A stretch of DNA of 64,000 bases from Methanobacterium sp. UBA353 (lineage in GTDB: Archaea; Methanobacteriota; Methanobacteria; Methanobacteriales; Methanobacteriaceae), in contig DALO01000011.1 in NCBI GenBank assembly GCA_002496805.1, positions 28,068 through 92,067 on the forward strand. The letters run 5' to 3'. The position numbers and the translations under genes were made by a program. Shown here in pieces: positions 1-8,786 of the stretch. Position 1 is the first letter of the stretch. Every line of letters begins with the position of its first letter. The notes beneath the pieces are model-generated. The model was given only the letters and a program-made list of their open reading frames with translations, did no database searches and had not been told where the DNA came from.

Positions 1-995
1 TGGCACAATATTAAACCAACCAGAATCATGACTCGGAACGATAGTCCCAGAATTCCTGCTGTTAAACCGGCAATTAATGACTTTAATATTATGACAGCAA
101 GCGATAAAATGATTATTAAGAGAAGATTTTCCATAATAAAACCGATATTTAACAACATTCCAATTGACACAAAGAAAAAACTCATGAAAATATCTGCAAA
201 TGGTAAAACATTTCCTAGAGCCTGGTTACTATAATCGGTGTTAGATATTATTAATCCTGCTAAAAAAGCTCCTAATGCCGTTGATAAACCTATGCTTGAA
301 GTCATCCAAGTAACTCCAAAACATATTAGAATTATGGTAAGTATAAACAATTCACGACTCTTAAATCTAGCTATATAATGTATAAGTATTGGAACAATCC
401 ATTTAGCACTGATTAGAGTGAATGCAATTAAACCAATCCCTTTAGCCAGTAATAATGGTAGATTGTTAAAAGTCCCATTATCTACACCAGCTAGCATAGG
501 TATGAAAAGAATAACTAAAACTACTGCAATATCTTGAAAGATTAAAATTCCCAGTGATATTTGTCCATGTATACTATACATCTGATTCTTTTCTTGAAGA
601 ATTCTTAATACTACAGCAGTACTACTGAAAGAAACTAAAAGTCCGATAAAAATAGATTCAGAAGTACTAAGGCCTAAATTTGAACAAATAATGTAAGTTG
701 CTAATAATGTCAATGTAAGCTGTAGCGAACCACCAATAATTACATATCTTTTTATTTGTGAAAATTTTTCCAAGGAAAATTCAATTCCAATAGTAAAAAG
801 TAGAAATATCACTCCTATTTCAGCCAAAAAATTTACTTCATCAATGGGTACAAGTCCTAAACCATGAGGACCTGCCAATAATCCTGTGATGAAAAAGGCT
901 AATATTGCCGGAATTCTTAATTTACGAAATAACAAGATTGAAATCACTGATAAACCAATAATTATGACGACTTCTCTTAATAAAGAAATTTCCAT
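1..995 (-). CDS. CPA2-family cation/proton antiporter (Kef-type), 3' end cut by window edge
   Basis: The minus-strand reading frame opens at ATG 993-995 and stays open to base 1, giving at least 331 residues without a stop. The translation is almost wholly hydrophobic, with about ten membrane segments. It shows monovalent cation:proton antiporter-2 hallmarks: FFITGLLAGPHGLG near residue 35, FLLFTIGIEFS near residue 63, and SFSSTAVVLRILQEKNQ and LGILIFQDIAVV in the middle third. These proteins exchange Na+ or K+ for protons across the cytoplasmic membrane. A TGAGGAG ribosome binding site (1003-1009) precedes the start. The C-terminal part, where a TrkA-N domain might sit, lies outside the window, so KefB-like and plain NapA-like types cannot be separated. 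It is divergent from the PadR gene. Confidence 0.9.
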   Translation of the reverse strand, partial: MEISLLREVVIIIGLSVISILLFRKLRIPAILAFFITGLLAGPHGLGLVPIDEVNFLAEIGVIFLLFTIGIEFSLEKFSQIKRYVIIGGSLQLTLTLLATYIICSNLGLSTSESIFIGLLVSFSSTAVVLRILQEKNQMYSIHGQISLGILIFQDIAVVLVILFIPMLAGVDNGTFNNLPLLLAKGIGLIAFTLISAKWIVPILIHYIARFKSRELFILTIILICFGVTWMTSSIGLSTALGAFLAGLIISNTDYSNQALGNVLPFADIFMSFFFVSIGMLLNIGFIMENLLLIIILSLAVIILKSLIAGLTAGILGLSFRVMILVGLILC

Positions 996-1121
996 TAAAT
1001 TCACTCCTCAAACAGAGATTTAAAAAAATATGGCATATAATAATATTGATTTTTATCTAATACGAAGTAAATAAATTTCTTCTTTTGATTTTTTTTGGGT
1101 GATTAAATTAGAATAAGAAAA

Positions 1122-1133
1122 AGATTTAAATAT
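1122..1133 (+). promoter_or_regulatory. TATA box of the PadR gene
   Basis: The AT-rich element AGATTTAAATAT, preceded by a purine-rich BRE-like AAGAAAA, lies about 25-30 bases before the ATG at 1156. No ribosome binding site is visible, so the mRNA is probably leaderless. Confidence 0.55.
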
Positions 1134-1155
1134 TATTATATTATTAGAATATTCT

Positions 1156-1704
1156 ATGTCTAGAATATCAGACTTGGAGACAGCCATACTTGGCCTATTA
1201 TATGAGGAATCTCAGTACGGTTACCAGTTGGAAAAGACTATAGAGGGGTGGGGGATGCGTAACTGGACCCAAATAGGGTTTTCATCCATCTATTATGTCC
1301 TAAAAAAGTTGGAAAAGAAGGATTTAGTCAAATCAAAGATAGAAAAGGTTGAAGGTAAACCCTCCCGTAAAGTGTTTACCATCACTGATCTGGGAAGGAA
1401 GACCATGAAAGAAAAAATTAGCAGTCTTCTCTCATGGAATACAAAGTTAATCAACCCCTTCGATCTTGGATTGGCTTATCTTAACTATCTAGAGCCACAG
1501 AAAGTAATTGAATGTCTTGAAAACTACATAAAATCAGCTCAAGGTAGGATAAAATTTCTGGAAAGCTCGGTGAAAATGCAAAAAGAATTAAATGCACCGT
1601 ACTATGTAGTTGCACTTTTCAGCAGGCCATTAGAAAGTCTGAAAACAGAGACCGAATGGGTAAAAGAATTTATTGAAGAAATTAAAAGGGAAGAAAATCT
1701 CTAA
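1156..1704 (+). CDS. PadR-family transcriptional regulator
   Basis: The 182-residue protein carries a PadR winged-helix domain at residues 1-85: LETAILGLLYEESQYGYQLE, then SSIYYVLKKLEKKDLV (recognition helix region) and a wing ending in FTITDLGRKTM. The C-terminal half is helical, like the Vir-type dimerisation domain. PadR proteins are repressors that respond to small molecules or stress and usually control neighbouring transporters or enzymes. Here the divergent antiporter and the downstream GyrI-like effector-binding protein, 50 bases away, are the likely partners. That link rests on position only. The length fits the long PadR subtype. Confidence 0.88.
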   Translation: MSRISDLETAILGLLYEESQYGYQLEKTIEGWGMRNWTQIGFSSIYYVLKKLEKKDLVKSKIEKVEGKPSRKVFTITDLGRKTMKEKISSLLSWNTKLINPFDLGLAYLNYLEPQKVIECLENYIKSAQGRIKFLESSVKMQKELNAPYYVVALFSRPLESLKTETEWVKEFIEEIKREENL

Positions 1705-1754
1705 AAGAAGATTTTAGGGATACCAATACTCAATTTTTTCGGAGTTGTGTGAAA

Positions 1755-2213
1755 ATGGAAGTTGTTGCAAAGAAAATTGGAAAAAGACAAGTAGCTTACA
1801 TAAAGTATAAGGGATCCTATGAAGAAGTCCCAGTACTCATGGGAGAAGTTGTGGGATTTATAATGGCCAAAGGCTTGCAAGTAATGGGCCCTCCATTTGG
1901 TGTTTACTTCAACAGCCCCCATGAAGTCCCAGTAGAAGAGCTCAGGTATGAAATTGCAATCCCTTTTACAGGGGAAGCAGAAGAAGAAGGAAGAGTTAAG
2001 ATCAAAACAATCCCAGAACAACTAGTTTTATCAACAGTATATAAAGGCCCTTACAGTGAATGTGGAGCAGTAATAAAAGCACTGGCACAACACGCTTCTC
2101 AAAACGATTATGAAATCATAGGGTCTCCCATGGAAACATACATCTCAGATCCCAATGAAACTCCAGAAAAAGACCTTTTAACTGAGATGTGCTTTCCAGT
2201 GATGAAAAAATAG
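1755..2213 (+). CDS. GyrI-like / AraC effector-binding domain protein
   Basis: A soluble protein of about 152 residues, formed by a tandem half-repeat typical of the GyrI-like small-molecule-binding fold. Half one has the core RQVAYIKYKGSYEEVP and GVYFNSP. Half two has VLSTVYKGPYSECG and METYISDPNETP. Related domains bind hydrophobic cationic ligands in multidrug regulators such as BmrR and Rob. Here the domain stands alone, without a DNA-binding part, and follows a PadR gene, so it may be its ligand-binding partner (inference). A GGAG site at 1741-1744 favours ATG 1755; a GTG at 1749 would add two residues. Confidence 0.8.
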   Translation: MEVVAKKIGKRQVAYIKYKGSYEEVPVLMGEVVGFIMAKGLQVMGPPFGVYFNSPHEVPVEELRYEIAIPFTGEAEEEGRVKIKTIPEQLVLSTVYKGPYSECGAVIKALAQHASQNDYEIIGSPMETYISDPNETPEKDLLTEMCFPVMKK

Positions 2214-2261
2214 TCCAAATTTTCATTTTTTCTCAAAATAATGGTAATTGGAGGTTTTTAA

Positions 2262-2498
2262 ATGAACAAATATATGAAGATAACTATCTTTGGATTTGTA
2301 GTATGGTTGATTCCATTTGTAATCTCATTTTTGATTTTCCCAATTAAAGATACAATGAAACCATCTATTTTGAGTCAATAAATACCTTTAATCATTACAA
2401 TTGTCGTGATAATTTTATCTTTTTATCATATTAAAAACTTCCATGTAACTTCTGTTAGAGAATGTATTCTAATGGGTAGTACATGGTTTATTTATTAG
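2262..2498 (+). pseudogene. Decayed small membrane protein gene with in-frame stop
   Basis: After a good ribosome binding site (GGAGG, 2251-2255), ATG 2262 opens a 39-codon frame with a strong membrane helix (GFVVWLIPFVISFLIFPIKD) that ends at TAA 2379-2381. The same frame continues without a break as another hydrophobic stretch (IPLIITIVVIILSF) and a VTSVREC segment to TAG 2496-2498. Continuity of frame and hydrophobic pattern across the stop indicate one multi-helix membrane protein broken by a nonsense change and then truncated. The rest of the gene has been lost before the amidohydrolase at 2568. A functional 39-residue peptide from the first part remains possible. Confidence 0.6.
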
Positions 2499-2567
2499 CG
2501 TAACTATTGATTGAGCAATGTTCTTAGAGGAATTAATCAACGAAAATTTGTTAAGAGGGGTTTATCT

Positions 2568-3413
2568 ATGATTATTGATGTCCATGTACACCTGCATCCA
2601 ACAGAAGAAGTTGGAAAAATGGTTGTAGAAATGATTAAAGAAAAACATGGTGTGGGTTATTATAGTTATGGCACACCAGACGACTATTTGAAGGATATGA
2701 AAGCTGCAAATATTGATAAGGCAGTCATAGTCAGTTTTGCACCTGATAATCAACTTAAAAACAATAATTTCTGGACTGTAGCCATAACTCGACCTGGGAA
2801 AAACCAATCAGCTAAATATCCCATGTTCATACCTTTTATCTCTGTAAGTCCCAACATGTCTGGCCGGAAACCTGTTGAAGAACTCGAACACAAACTTAAA
2901 TGGGGGATGCGAGGATTAAAGATCCATCCAGTTGCACAGGAATTCGCACCAGATGATAAGATGATGTGGTCAGTTTATGAATGGTTGGTTAAACACGATT
3001 TACCAATAACCACCCATTCTGGAGTAAACATTGATTGTAAATCAGAATTTGGTGAACCAAAAAGATGGATTAATGTTTTAGATAATTTTCCAGATTTAAA
3101 ATTAATTCTCGCCCATCTTGGTAATGGTTTCTGGGATCAAACCCTAGAAATTGCAGAAAAATTTCCTAAAGTCATGTTTGACACAGCCATAGCCATTTCT
3201 TATATCAATGCACCTACTACACTGGATGATGCCGAGGCTGTGGACTTAATCCGAACTATAGGTTCTGAAAGGATAATGTTTGGTTCGGACTATCCTTGGG
3301 TAAACCCTGCGAAGGATATTGAACGGATCAAAAGTCTAGATTTAAGTGAAAAGGATAAAAGGTTAATACTTGGTGAAAATGCATTAAAATTTTTAAATTT
3401 AAATAAATCTTAA
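2568..3413 (+). CDS. Metal-dependent amidohydrolase (ACMSD/amidohydrolase-2 type)
   Basis: The 281-residue TIM-barrel hydrolase starts with the HxH metal motif (IIDVHVHLHP). It then shows GLKIHPVAQEF (third His), PITTHSG, LILAHLGNGFW (fourth His) and the C-terminal Asp in IMFGSDYPW. This set of one Asp and four His marks the amidohydrolase-2 family, which includes decarboxylases and lactone or amide hydrolases. The substrate cannot be predicted. GAGGGG at 2555-2560 places the start at ATG 2568; an upstream TTG at 2511 would add 19 residues with no family-like sequence, so I rejected it. It is followed 17 bases on by the AlkD-like gene. Confidence 0.88.
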   Translation: MIIDVHVHLHPTEEVGKMVVEMIKEKHGVGYYSYGTPDDYLKDMKAANIDKAVIVSFAPDNQLKNNNFWTVAITRPGKNQSAKYPMFIPFISVSPNMSGRKPVEELEHKLKWGMRGLKIHPVAQEFAPDDKMMWSVYEWLVKHDLPITTHSGVNIDCKSEFGEPKRWINVLDNFPDLKLILAHLGNGFWDQTLEIAEKFPKVMFDTAIAISYINAPTTLDDAEAVDLIRTIGSERIMFGSDYPWVNPAKDIERIKSLDLSEKDKRLILGENALKFLNLNKS

Positions 3414-3430
3414 ACTTGGTTGGGGGTATT

Positions 3431-4114
3431 ATGGAATATAAAGAGATTATGCTAGAATTAGAATCATTATCCAATTCTGATGATGTTGAGGGGATGGCCC
3501 GTTTTGGGATCAATCCCCAAAAGGTTTTTGGTGTAAGAATGCCAGAATTACGACGAATAGCAAAAGAGACAGGTGTAGATCATGGTTTAGCCAGCAACTT
3601 GTGGCAAGCAGGTTACCAGGAATCCATGATCCTGGCTTGTATGATTGAAGACCCTAAATCTGTCACTGAAGAACAGATGGATAATTGGGTTCTTAAATTT
3701 GATACATGGGCAGTTTGTGACCAGTGTTGTATCAAATTATTCCATAAGACTCCTTACGCTTATCAAAAAGTATTTGAATGGAGCACACGGGAAGAACAAT
3801 TCGTAAAAAGAGCTGCATTTACTTTGATGGCTGTTCTGGCAGTTCATGATAAACTAGCCCCGAATAAGAAATTTGAACAATTTTTCCCAACAATAATCAG
3901 AGAATCAACTGATAATCGCATTTACGTTAAAAAAGCTGTTAATTGGGCTTTAAGACAGATTGGAAAAAGAAACATAAATCTTAATAGAAAATCTGTTAAA
4001 GTTTCAAAAGATATGCTAAAAATTGATTCTAAAACTGCTCAATGGATTGCAAAGCATGCCTTACAAGAGTTACAAAGCGATCAAGTTCAAAAGTTATTGT
4101 CAAACAAAATATAG
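3431..4114 (+). CDS. AlkD-like DNA alkylation repair protein (HEAT-like repeats)
   Basis: The 227-residue all-helical protein resembles the DNA alkylation repair (AlkC/AlkD) family. It has the FGVRMPELRRIAKE segment, LWQAGYQESMILA, and the aromatic/charged stretches FDTWAVCDQCC and WALRQIGKRN of the HEAT-like solenoid. Family members bind duplex DNA with N3- or N7-alkylated bases and remove them without base flipping. The IYVKKAVNWALRQIGKRN block matches the conserved catalytic-region context. A TGGGGGT site sits before ATG 3431. Direct activity is inferred from family membership only. Confidence 0.85.
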   Translation: MEYKEIMLELESLSNSDDVEGMARFGINPQKVFGVRMPELRRIAKETGVDHGLASNLWQAGYQESMILACMIEDPKSVTEEQMDNWVLKFDTWAVCDQCCIKLFHKTPYAYQKVFEWSTREEQFVKRAAFTLMAVLAVHDKLAPNKKFEQFFPTIIRESTDNRIYVKKAVNWALRQIGKRNINLNRKSVKVSKDMLKIDSKTAQWIAKHALQELQSDQVQKLLSNKI

Positions 4115-4402
4115 TCACAAAATTTGAAAATAAAATAAAATTTTTTTTTATCTCAAGTCTTAATCACCCCTCCTCTAAAAATAGTATCCACATACATTCA
4201 AAACTGGTTTTAAATTTTTTTTATCCATTTTTTTTAAAGGTATTTTTCATAGATGGGGATGATATGATCATAAAAAACCAGATATTAACTGTTTAATCCA
4301 TTTAATCTAGTATAATGCCAATAAACTTATTTTTTTTGCTTAGAATTTATTATTTAAAAAATAAATCTTAAAAGGATCACGCGGAGGGGGAACATCGCTT
4401 CA

Positions 4403-4480
4403 CTATTTTTTCACTGGATCGTTTATAACTATATAGGCAATAACAAAGATAGCCAGAACAATTAAAACAATTTTATTCAC
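4403..4480 (-). CDS. Putative 25-residue single-helix membrane peptide
   Basis: A minus-strand GTG at 4478-4480 opens a 25-codon frame that is a lysine, then a clean hydrophobic helix (KIVLIVLAIFVIAYIVI), then a charged tail NDPVKK and TAG. An AAAGGATG purine stretch lies 8-15 bases upstream. It sits about 100 bases downstream of the component A2 gene on the same strand. The surrounding 4115-4402 interval is AT-rich with T-runs and contains no other convincing gene. Real small membrane proteins look like this, but an ORF this short can arise by chance. Confidence 0.4.
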   Translation of the reverse strand: MNKIVLIVLAIFVIAYIVINDPVKK

Positions 4481-4583
4481 GTTATCACATCCTTTAATTA
4501 ATTAATAAAAAGTTATTTTCAAGTTTTAATTATCTAAAAACGAATAATAGAAAGCTAAAAAAAATGGGTATTGATTTTAAAAG

Positions 4584-6182
4584 TTATGTTTCTTCTTTTA
4601 GCATCTTATTTTTTTCTTTTATGGTTAATTCTTCCACAACTTCATGGGGAAGTCCAGTTTTAAGGATTTTACCTCCTCGCATAATGGAAGCTCGGTCACA
4701 AACATCTAGGACAAAGTCCATGTCGTGGCTGATTATGAGAAAAGTTTGATCAAGTTCTTCACGTGCTTTTTTAATGGAGTCTGTGACTTGCACTCGGGTT
4801 ATAGGGTCCATGGTACCGGTGGGTTCATCAAGAATTAAAATTTTGGGTTCTTTTATAAGAACTTGGGCCAAAGCAACCCGATGGCGCTCTCCACCACTGA
4901 GTTCGTCATGGTATTTGTAAAGAATACTCTCTGCATAGTTTTCATCGAATCCAACAGCATTTAAAACATATAATGCTTTCATCTTTGCAAATTCGGCTGG
5001 TAACTCCAGACTAATGGCTTCAGTTAAATTTCCCAAAACATTACGGTGAGGATAAAGGCTGTATTCTTGATGAAGAATTCCAAGGTAGGGTTTGACTCGG
5101 CCACGACCAAAAATACCCTTTTCTGTCATATCAATCCAATTATCTCCGAGTTTAACATCGATCTGTCCACTGCTTGGATCGGTGAGTCCGTATAAAATGC
5201 GTGATAAAGTTGTTTTTCCTGCCCCGGAAAGACCTACCACGCCATAAATCTCTCCTTCATTAACTGAAAGATCAATACCGTCCACAGCTTTAATCACTCC
5301 TCTTTCAATTGAGTAATAATGCTTTTTCACATCATCCATTTTGATGATGGGTCCTCCTGTTTCAAAGGTTTCACTAATTTTTGGCTGAGGCACATGTTTC
5401 ATGAAACTCTTAACAACGGTTTCTGGATCTCCTTCTTCAATTATTTTACCTTCATCCAGCCATATTACGTGGTCGGAGAGGTTTTGCATGACTTCAGGCC
5501 AGTGGGAGGTAATTACCATGCTGAGGCCCTGCTTTTTCACACCTTCAATCAGTGCTTGGTGAATTAGTTGAGCAGTGTTGGGATCAAGAGTACCGGTGGG
5601 TTCATCTGCCAGAAAGATCATGGGTTCTTTGGCTAGTTGACGGGCCAGAACTACTCTCTGCTTTTCCCCACCACTAAGATCTCTGGCTATATGGGTTATT
5701 CGATGTGTCATCTGGGATAATTCAAGAAGGTCTATTGCTAGATAAGTGCTCTCTTCTTCATCATGCCCTTGGATTGATTTTAGAACATTGTCAATCACGG
5801 TGTCATCTTCGTACAATGCAAAGGTTCTCTGCAGCATTATGGAGATTCGGCGCCTGATTGCAGCGAAAATATTCCGATCTGCATTCCAAAAGTCAACTTC
5901 CATCTTTTTGAATTTTCCTCCGCATTTGCAGTTCTTATTATTCATTGATGGTGGTTCGACACTGAAGCATTTGGTACATATTGAGATATGGTAAATTATT
6001 TGACCGTTATCTGGTTTGTAATCCTTCATACCACGTAACATATTTATCAGAACGGATTTTCCAGAACCACTTTTACCGAGAATTCCTAGAATATTTCCTT
6101 GTTCTACGCTGATGTTCAAGTTGTCCAAGACTTTAACTCCATTGAAGGTTTTGGTTATATTTTTTATTTCTATGAAAGACAT
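4584..6182 (-). CDS. atwA: Methyl-coenzyme M reductase system component A2 (two-domain ABC ATPase)
   Basis: The 532-residue soluble protein has two ABC ATPase domains. Domain 1 has Walker A GKSGSGKS near residue 36 and signature LSGGEKQR. Domain 2 (from about residue 280) has GLSGAGKT and LSGGERHR. Each has its Walker B ([16 protein letters not shown]). Between Walker A and signature of domain 1 is a cysteine-rich insert (CTKC...CKCGGKF), a hallmark of methanogen component A2. This protein drives ATP-dependent reductive activation of the nickel cofactor F430 in methyl-CoM reductase. It has no membrane segment and no permease partner, unlike transport ABC proteins. GGTGG precedes the ATG. Confidence 0.93.
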   Translation of the reverse strand: MSFIEIKNITKTFNGVKVLDNLNISVEQGNILGILGKSGSGKSVLINMLRGMKDYKPDNGQIIYHISICTKCFSVEPPSMNNKNCKCGGKFKKMEVDFWNADRNIFAAIRRRISIMLQRTFALYEDDTVIDNVLKSIQGHDEEESTYLAIDLLELSQMTHRITHIARDLSGGEKQRVVLARQLAKEPMIFLADEPTGTLDPNTAQLIHQALIEGVKKQGLSMVITSHWPEVMQNLSDHVIWLDEGKIIEEGDPETVVKSFMKHVPQPKISETFETGGPIIKMDDVKKHYYSIERGVIKAVDGIDLSVNEGEIYGVVGLSGAGKTTLSRILYGLTDPSSGQIDVKLGDNWIDMTEKGIFGRGRVKPYLGILHQEYSLYPHRNVLGNLTEAISLELPAEFAKMKALYVLNAVGFDENYAESILYKYHDELSGGERHRVALAQVLIKEPKILILDEPTGTMDPITRVQVTDSIKKAREELDQTFLIISHDMDFVLDVCDRASIMRGGKILKTGLPHEVVEELTIKEKNKMLKEET

Positions 6183-6238
6183 TAAACCACCAATTCTTCT
6201 TCATTAAGTATCATTTCATTTTTTTAATCTATATGTTG

Positions 6239-6817
6239 TTATTCAGCTCCACAAAGTGGAGTTTCACATTTAGGGCATTTACTATTACTGCAAGGCACTC
6301 CCTGGGTTTTTGGAGACTTATGGTCGCAATTTGGACATTTGCAAATTGTTGGAGCTCCAACTCCCAGTCCAGTCCCTCCATATGATCTTCTTTGTAGTAA
6401 TGAATCTTCAGAGTCAGAATGCTTTTTATTCGTAATAAAAATTATTTTAGTAGATTTACAGCCTGGGCATTTTTTGTATTCTTTGCGGGGATGTTGCCAT
6501 TCAAATCCACATTCATTACATTCATATTTAGTTTCACTATCAGTTCCGATGATAATCAGTGGATTGCCATTTATCAAGGCATTAGCTATCTTTTTCCGTG
6601 CTGAATTTAATATTCTATGGAATGTAGGCTGAGATACTCCCATAATCTCAGCTGATCTTTTTTGCTGAATATCAAGATAGTCTCTTAACCTGATTGCTTC
6701 AAATTCATCAATTATTATTTCAATGGGATCAAGATTCTCTGAATCTTCTCTTTCTGGTTTAAAACATCTTATTTGGGGTTCTTGTGATATTCTTCGGAAT
6801 CTACGGGGTCTTGCCAT
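6239..6817 (-). CDS. DUF134 helix-turn-helix protein with C-terminal zinc ribbons
   Basis: The 192-residue protein begins with the DUF134 signature MARPRRFRRI and LDPIEIIIDEFEAIRLRDYL. A helix-turn-helix similar to sigma-70 region 4 follows (SAEIMGVSQPTFHRILNSAR, residues about 60-80). The C-terminal half holds two probable zinc-binding units: CNECGF...CPGC near residue 115, and CKCPNC...CSNSKCPKC at the end. DUF134 genes often sit near iron or molybdenum cofactor genes. Here the neighbour is component A2, whose start lies 57 bases beyond this stop, so the two may be cotranscribed. A regulatory role is inferred from the HTH. Confidence 0.88.
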   Translation of the reverse strand: MARPRRFRRISQEPQIRCFKPEREDSENLDPIEIIIDEFEAIRLRDYLDIQQKRSAEIMGVSQPTFHRILNSARKKIANALINGNPLIIIGTDSETKYECNECGFEWQHPRKEYKKCPGCKSTKIIFITNKKHSDSEDSLLQRRSYGGTGLGVGAPTICKCPNCDHKSPKTQGVPCSNSKCPKCETPLCGAE

Positions 6818-6821
6818 ATTG

Positions 6822-6835
6822 TGAATATATATTCA
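6822..6835. promoter_or_regulatory. Perfect 14-bp palindrome in the DUF134 promoter
   Basis: TGAATATATATTCA is a perfect palindrome ending five bases before the DUF134 start codon. A second AT element (CCAATATATATTTTTT, from about 6841) lies 25-40 bases upstream and is the likely TATA box. A dimeric HTH protein could bind this site and repress its own gene. Confidence 0.45.
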
Positions 6836-7023
6836 ATTGTCCAATATATATTTTTTCATGGGCTAAATCTAAATCAACGTATTTGTATTAAATTTCTCCA
6901 TTTATTTATTCTAGAAATGCTTTAATAGATGACTTTATAATTTTTAAAATACATAATGAAAAGTAAGAAATTAATTGACAATTTGCAGATGCCACCGGTA
7001 AAGTCCGGTATGGGGGAGTAACA

Positions 7024-8418
7024 ATGGCACATATACTAATTGTTGAAGATGAAGTTGTGGAGGTTATGAATCTTAAAAATAACCTTCAATTAATGGGTTA
7101 CGATGTTTTAGCTGTTGCATCCCATGGAAATGAAGCTATAGAGAAAGCTAAAAAATTGAATCCTGATCTTATTTTGATGGATGTCGTTTTGAAAGGGGAT
7201 ATGGATGGTATTGAAGCAGCAAAACACATAAAAAAACTTAAAATACCAATCATATTTCTCACTGGACTCCTCGATGATGGGACTGTGAACAGAGCCCTGT
7301 TGAGTGAGCCTTATGGTTACATCATCAAACCATATAATAATCGTAAATTGAAAATATCAATTGAAGTAGCTCTTTATAAGGATAGGATGGAAAAAAGATT
7401 TAAAAAAAGTCAGGAAGATTATTATCATACTATTTTTGAAAACACAGGCACAGCAACCGCGATAATTGAAGAAGACAAAACGCTTTCCCTGGTTAACACT
7501 GAGTTTACCAACTTAACTGGGTATTCAAAAGAAGATATTGAGCATAAAATGAAGTGGATGAATCTCTTCGTACCTGAAGATATTCCTATGGTGGAAGATT
7601 ATCATTACCTCCGCAGAGTTAATCCTGATAATGTTCCCAAAAACTATGAAACACGATTATTAACTCGTAATAATGATATTAAAAATGTGCACATGATTGT
7701 GGCCATGATTCCAGGAACTAAAAAGAGTATGATATCTGTTTTTGATATTAGTGAACGTAAAATCGCTGAAAATAATCTTAAAGAGTCTTTAAAGCAAAAA
7801 GAGATTTTGTTGCGTGAAATTCATCACAGAGTTAAAAATAATTTACAAGTAATTTCCAGTCTCTTGAGCTTGCAAATGCATCAATTTGATGATACAGAAA
7901 CAGCAGATATCCTGAATGAGTGTCGGGGAAGGGTCAGAGCAATGGCAATGATCCACGAAAACTTGTACCAATCAAAGGATATAAACAATATTGATTTTGG
8001 AATTTACTTAAATAAATTGTTATCTTCCATTATACGTTCATATCAAGTTGATAATACCATTAACATAAACACCAAGGTTGAAAGTTTGTATATGGGGATA
8101 GAGACGGCAATGCCTTGTGGACTAATTATCAATGAACTTTCAACTAACAGTATTAAACACGCCTTTCCAAATCGAGATCAGGGAAACATTTTTGTTGAAC
8201 TAGAATCGGTCAATGATTCATATGTTTTAACTTATGCTGATAATGGGATAGGTTTGCCTGAGAATATCAATTTTGCAAACTCTAAAAAACTGGGATTATT
8301 GGTTGTGGAAACCTTAGTGAATCAGTTGAATGGTGTAATGGAAATTGACAGAAGTAACGGGACAAAATTTGTCATTAAATTCAGAGAACTACCATATCAA
8401 GACCGGATGAAATTATAA
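7024..8418 (+). CDS. Receiver-PAS-histidine kinase hybrid (HisKA_2 type)
   Basis: The 464-residue cytoplasmic signalling protein has three parts. A response-regulator receiver domain (1-118) shows the acidic pair in ILIVEDE, the phospho-acceptor Asp in LILMDVVLKG, and Thr/Lys in IIFLTG and YIIKPY. A PAS domain (about 130-250) contains ATAIIEEDKTLSLVN and GYSKEDIE. A kinase core follows, whose H-box REIHHRVKNNLQVISSLL starts at residue 264 and marks the HisKA_2 family, with HATPase motifs NELSTNSIKHAF and DNGIGLP. It has no membrane segment, so it senses an internal signal or is driven by another kinase through its receiver. GGGGGAG precedes the ATG. Confidence 0.92.
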   Translation: MAHILIVEDEVVEVMNLKNNLQLMGYDVLAVASHGNEAIEKAKKLNPDLILMDVVLKGDMDGIEAAKHIKKLKIPIIFLTGLLDDGTVNRALLSEPYGYIIKPYNNRKLKISIEVALYKDRMEKRFKKSQEDYYHTIFENTGTATAIIEEDKTLSLVNTEFTNLTGYSKEDIEHKMKWMNLFVPEDIPMVEDYHYLRRVNPDNVPKNYETRLLTRNNDIKNVHMIVAMIPGTKKSMISVFDISERKIAENNLKESLKQKEILLREIHHRVKNNLQVISSLLSLQMHQFDDTETADILNECRGRVRAMAMIHENLYQSKDINNIDFGIYLNKLLSSIIRSYQVDNTININTKVESLYMGIETAMPCGLIINELSTNSIKHAFPNRDQGNIFVELESVNDSYVLTYADNGIGLPENINFANSKKLGLLVVETLVNQLNGVMEIDRSNGTKFVIKFRELPYQDRMKL

Positions 8419-8786
8419 CATTTGTTTTAGAATTCTACTATCGAAATCTTGAAGAAATTTTAAAAAAAATTCTCAACTCTCTAGGAGTTCTGTTCTGATT
8501 GAATATTAAATTATACATCTACCTATTTAGATTATTTTTTCCACAAGTAACCTCATCTTTGAGACAAAATTATGGACATTTTTAAAAAACCATATCTATT
8601 CCATTTTTTATAATTCAATCAGGCAGATAAGCTGTTGTTTTGTAACGTTTTCATCAATTCAATATGGAATTAATTATTTTTTTTTTAATCAATTAAGGTA
8701 ATGGTCGATAGCATTAAATCTTACGCCACTTAAATTACCTATTACATCCATTAATTACCAAGTTGATTTTTCCCAGGAGGAAAACC
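8419..8786. other. Intergenic region with repeated ATTACC motifs and an inverted repeat
   Basis: No gene is visible in these 368 bases. They hold a 10-bp inverted repeat (CTGATTGAAT at 8495-8504 and ATTCAATCAG at 8613-8622) and a short AACTC/GAGTT hairpin at about 8475-8489 after the kinase gene. Close to the ABC genes there are three copies of GGTAAT/ATTACC (8697-8702, 8734-8739, 8754-8759) around a possible TATA element (CATTAAATC, about 8712). The last group could be a regulator site for the exporter operon. Confidence 0.4.

Noticed and set aside
4042..4296. 84-codon plus-strand ORF at the end of the AlkD-like gene
   Set aside because: It begins inside the AlkD-like gene in another frame and continues into low-complexity T-rich sequence.
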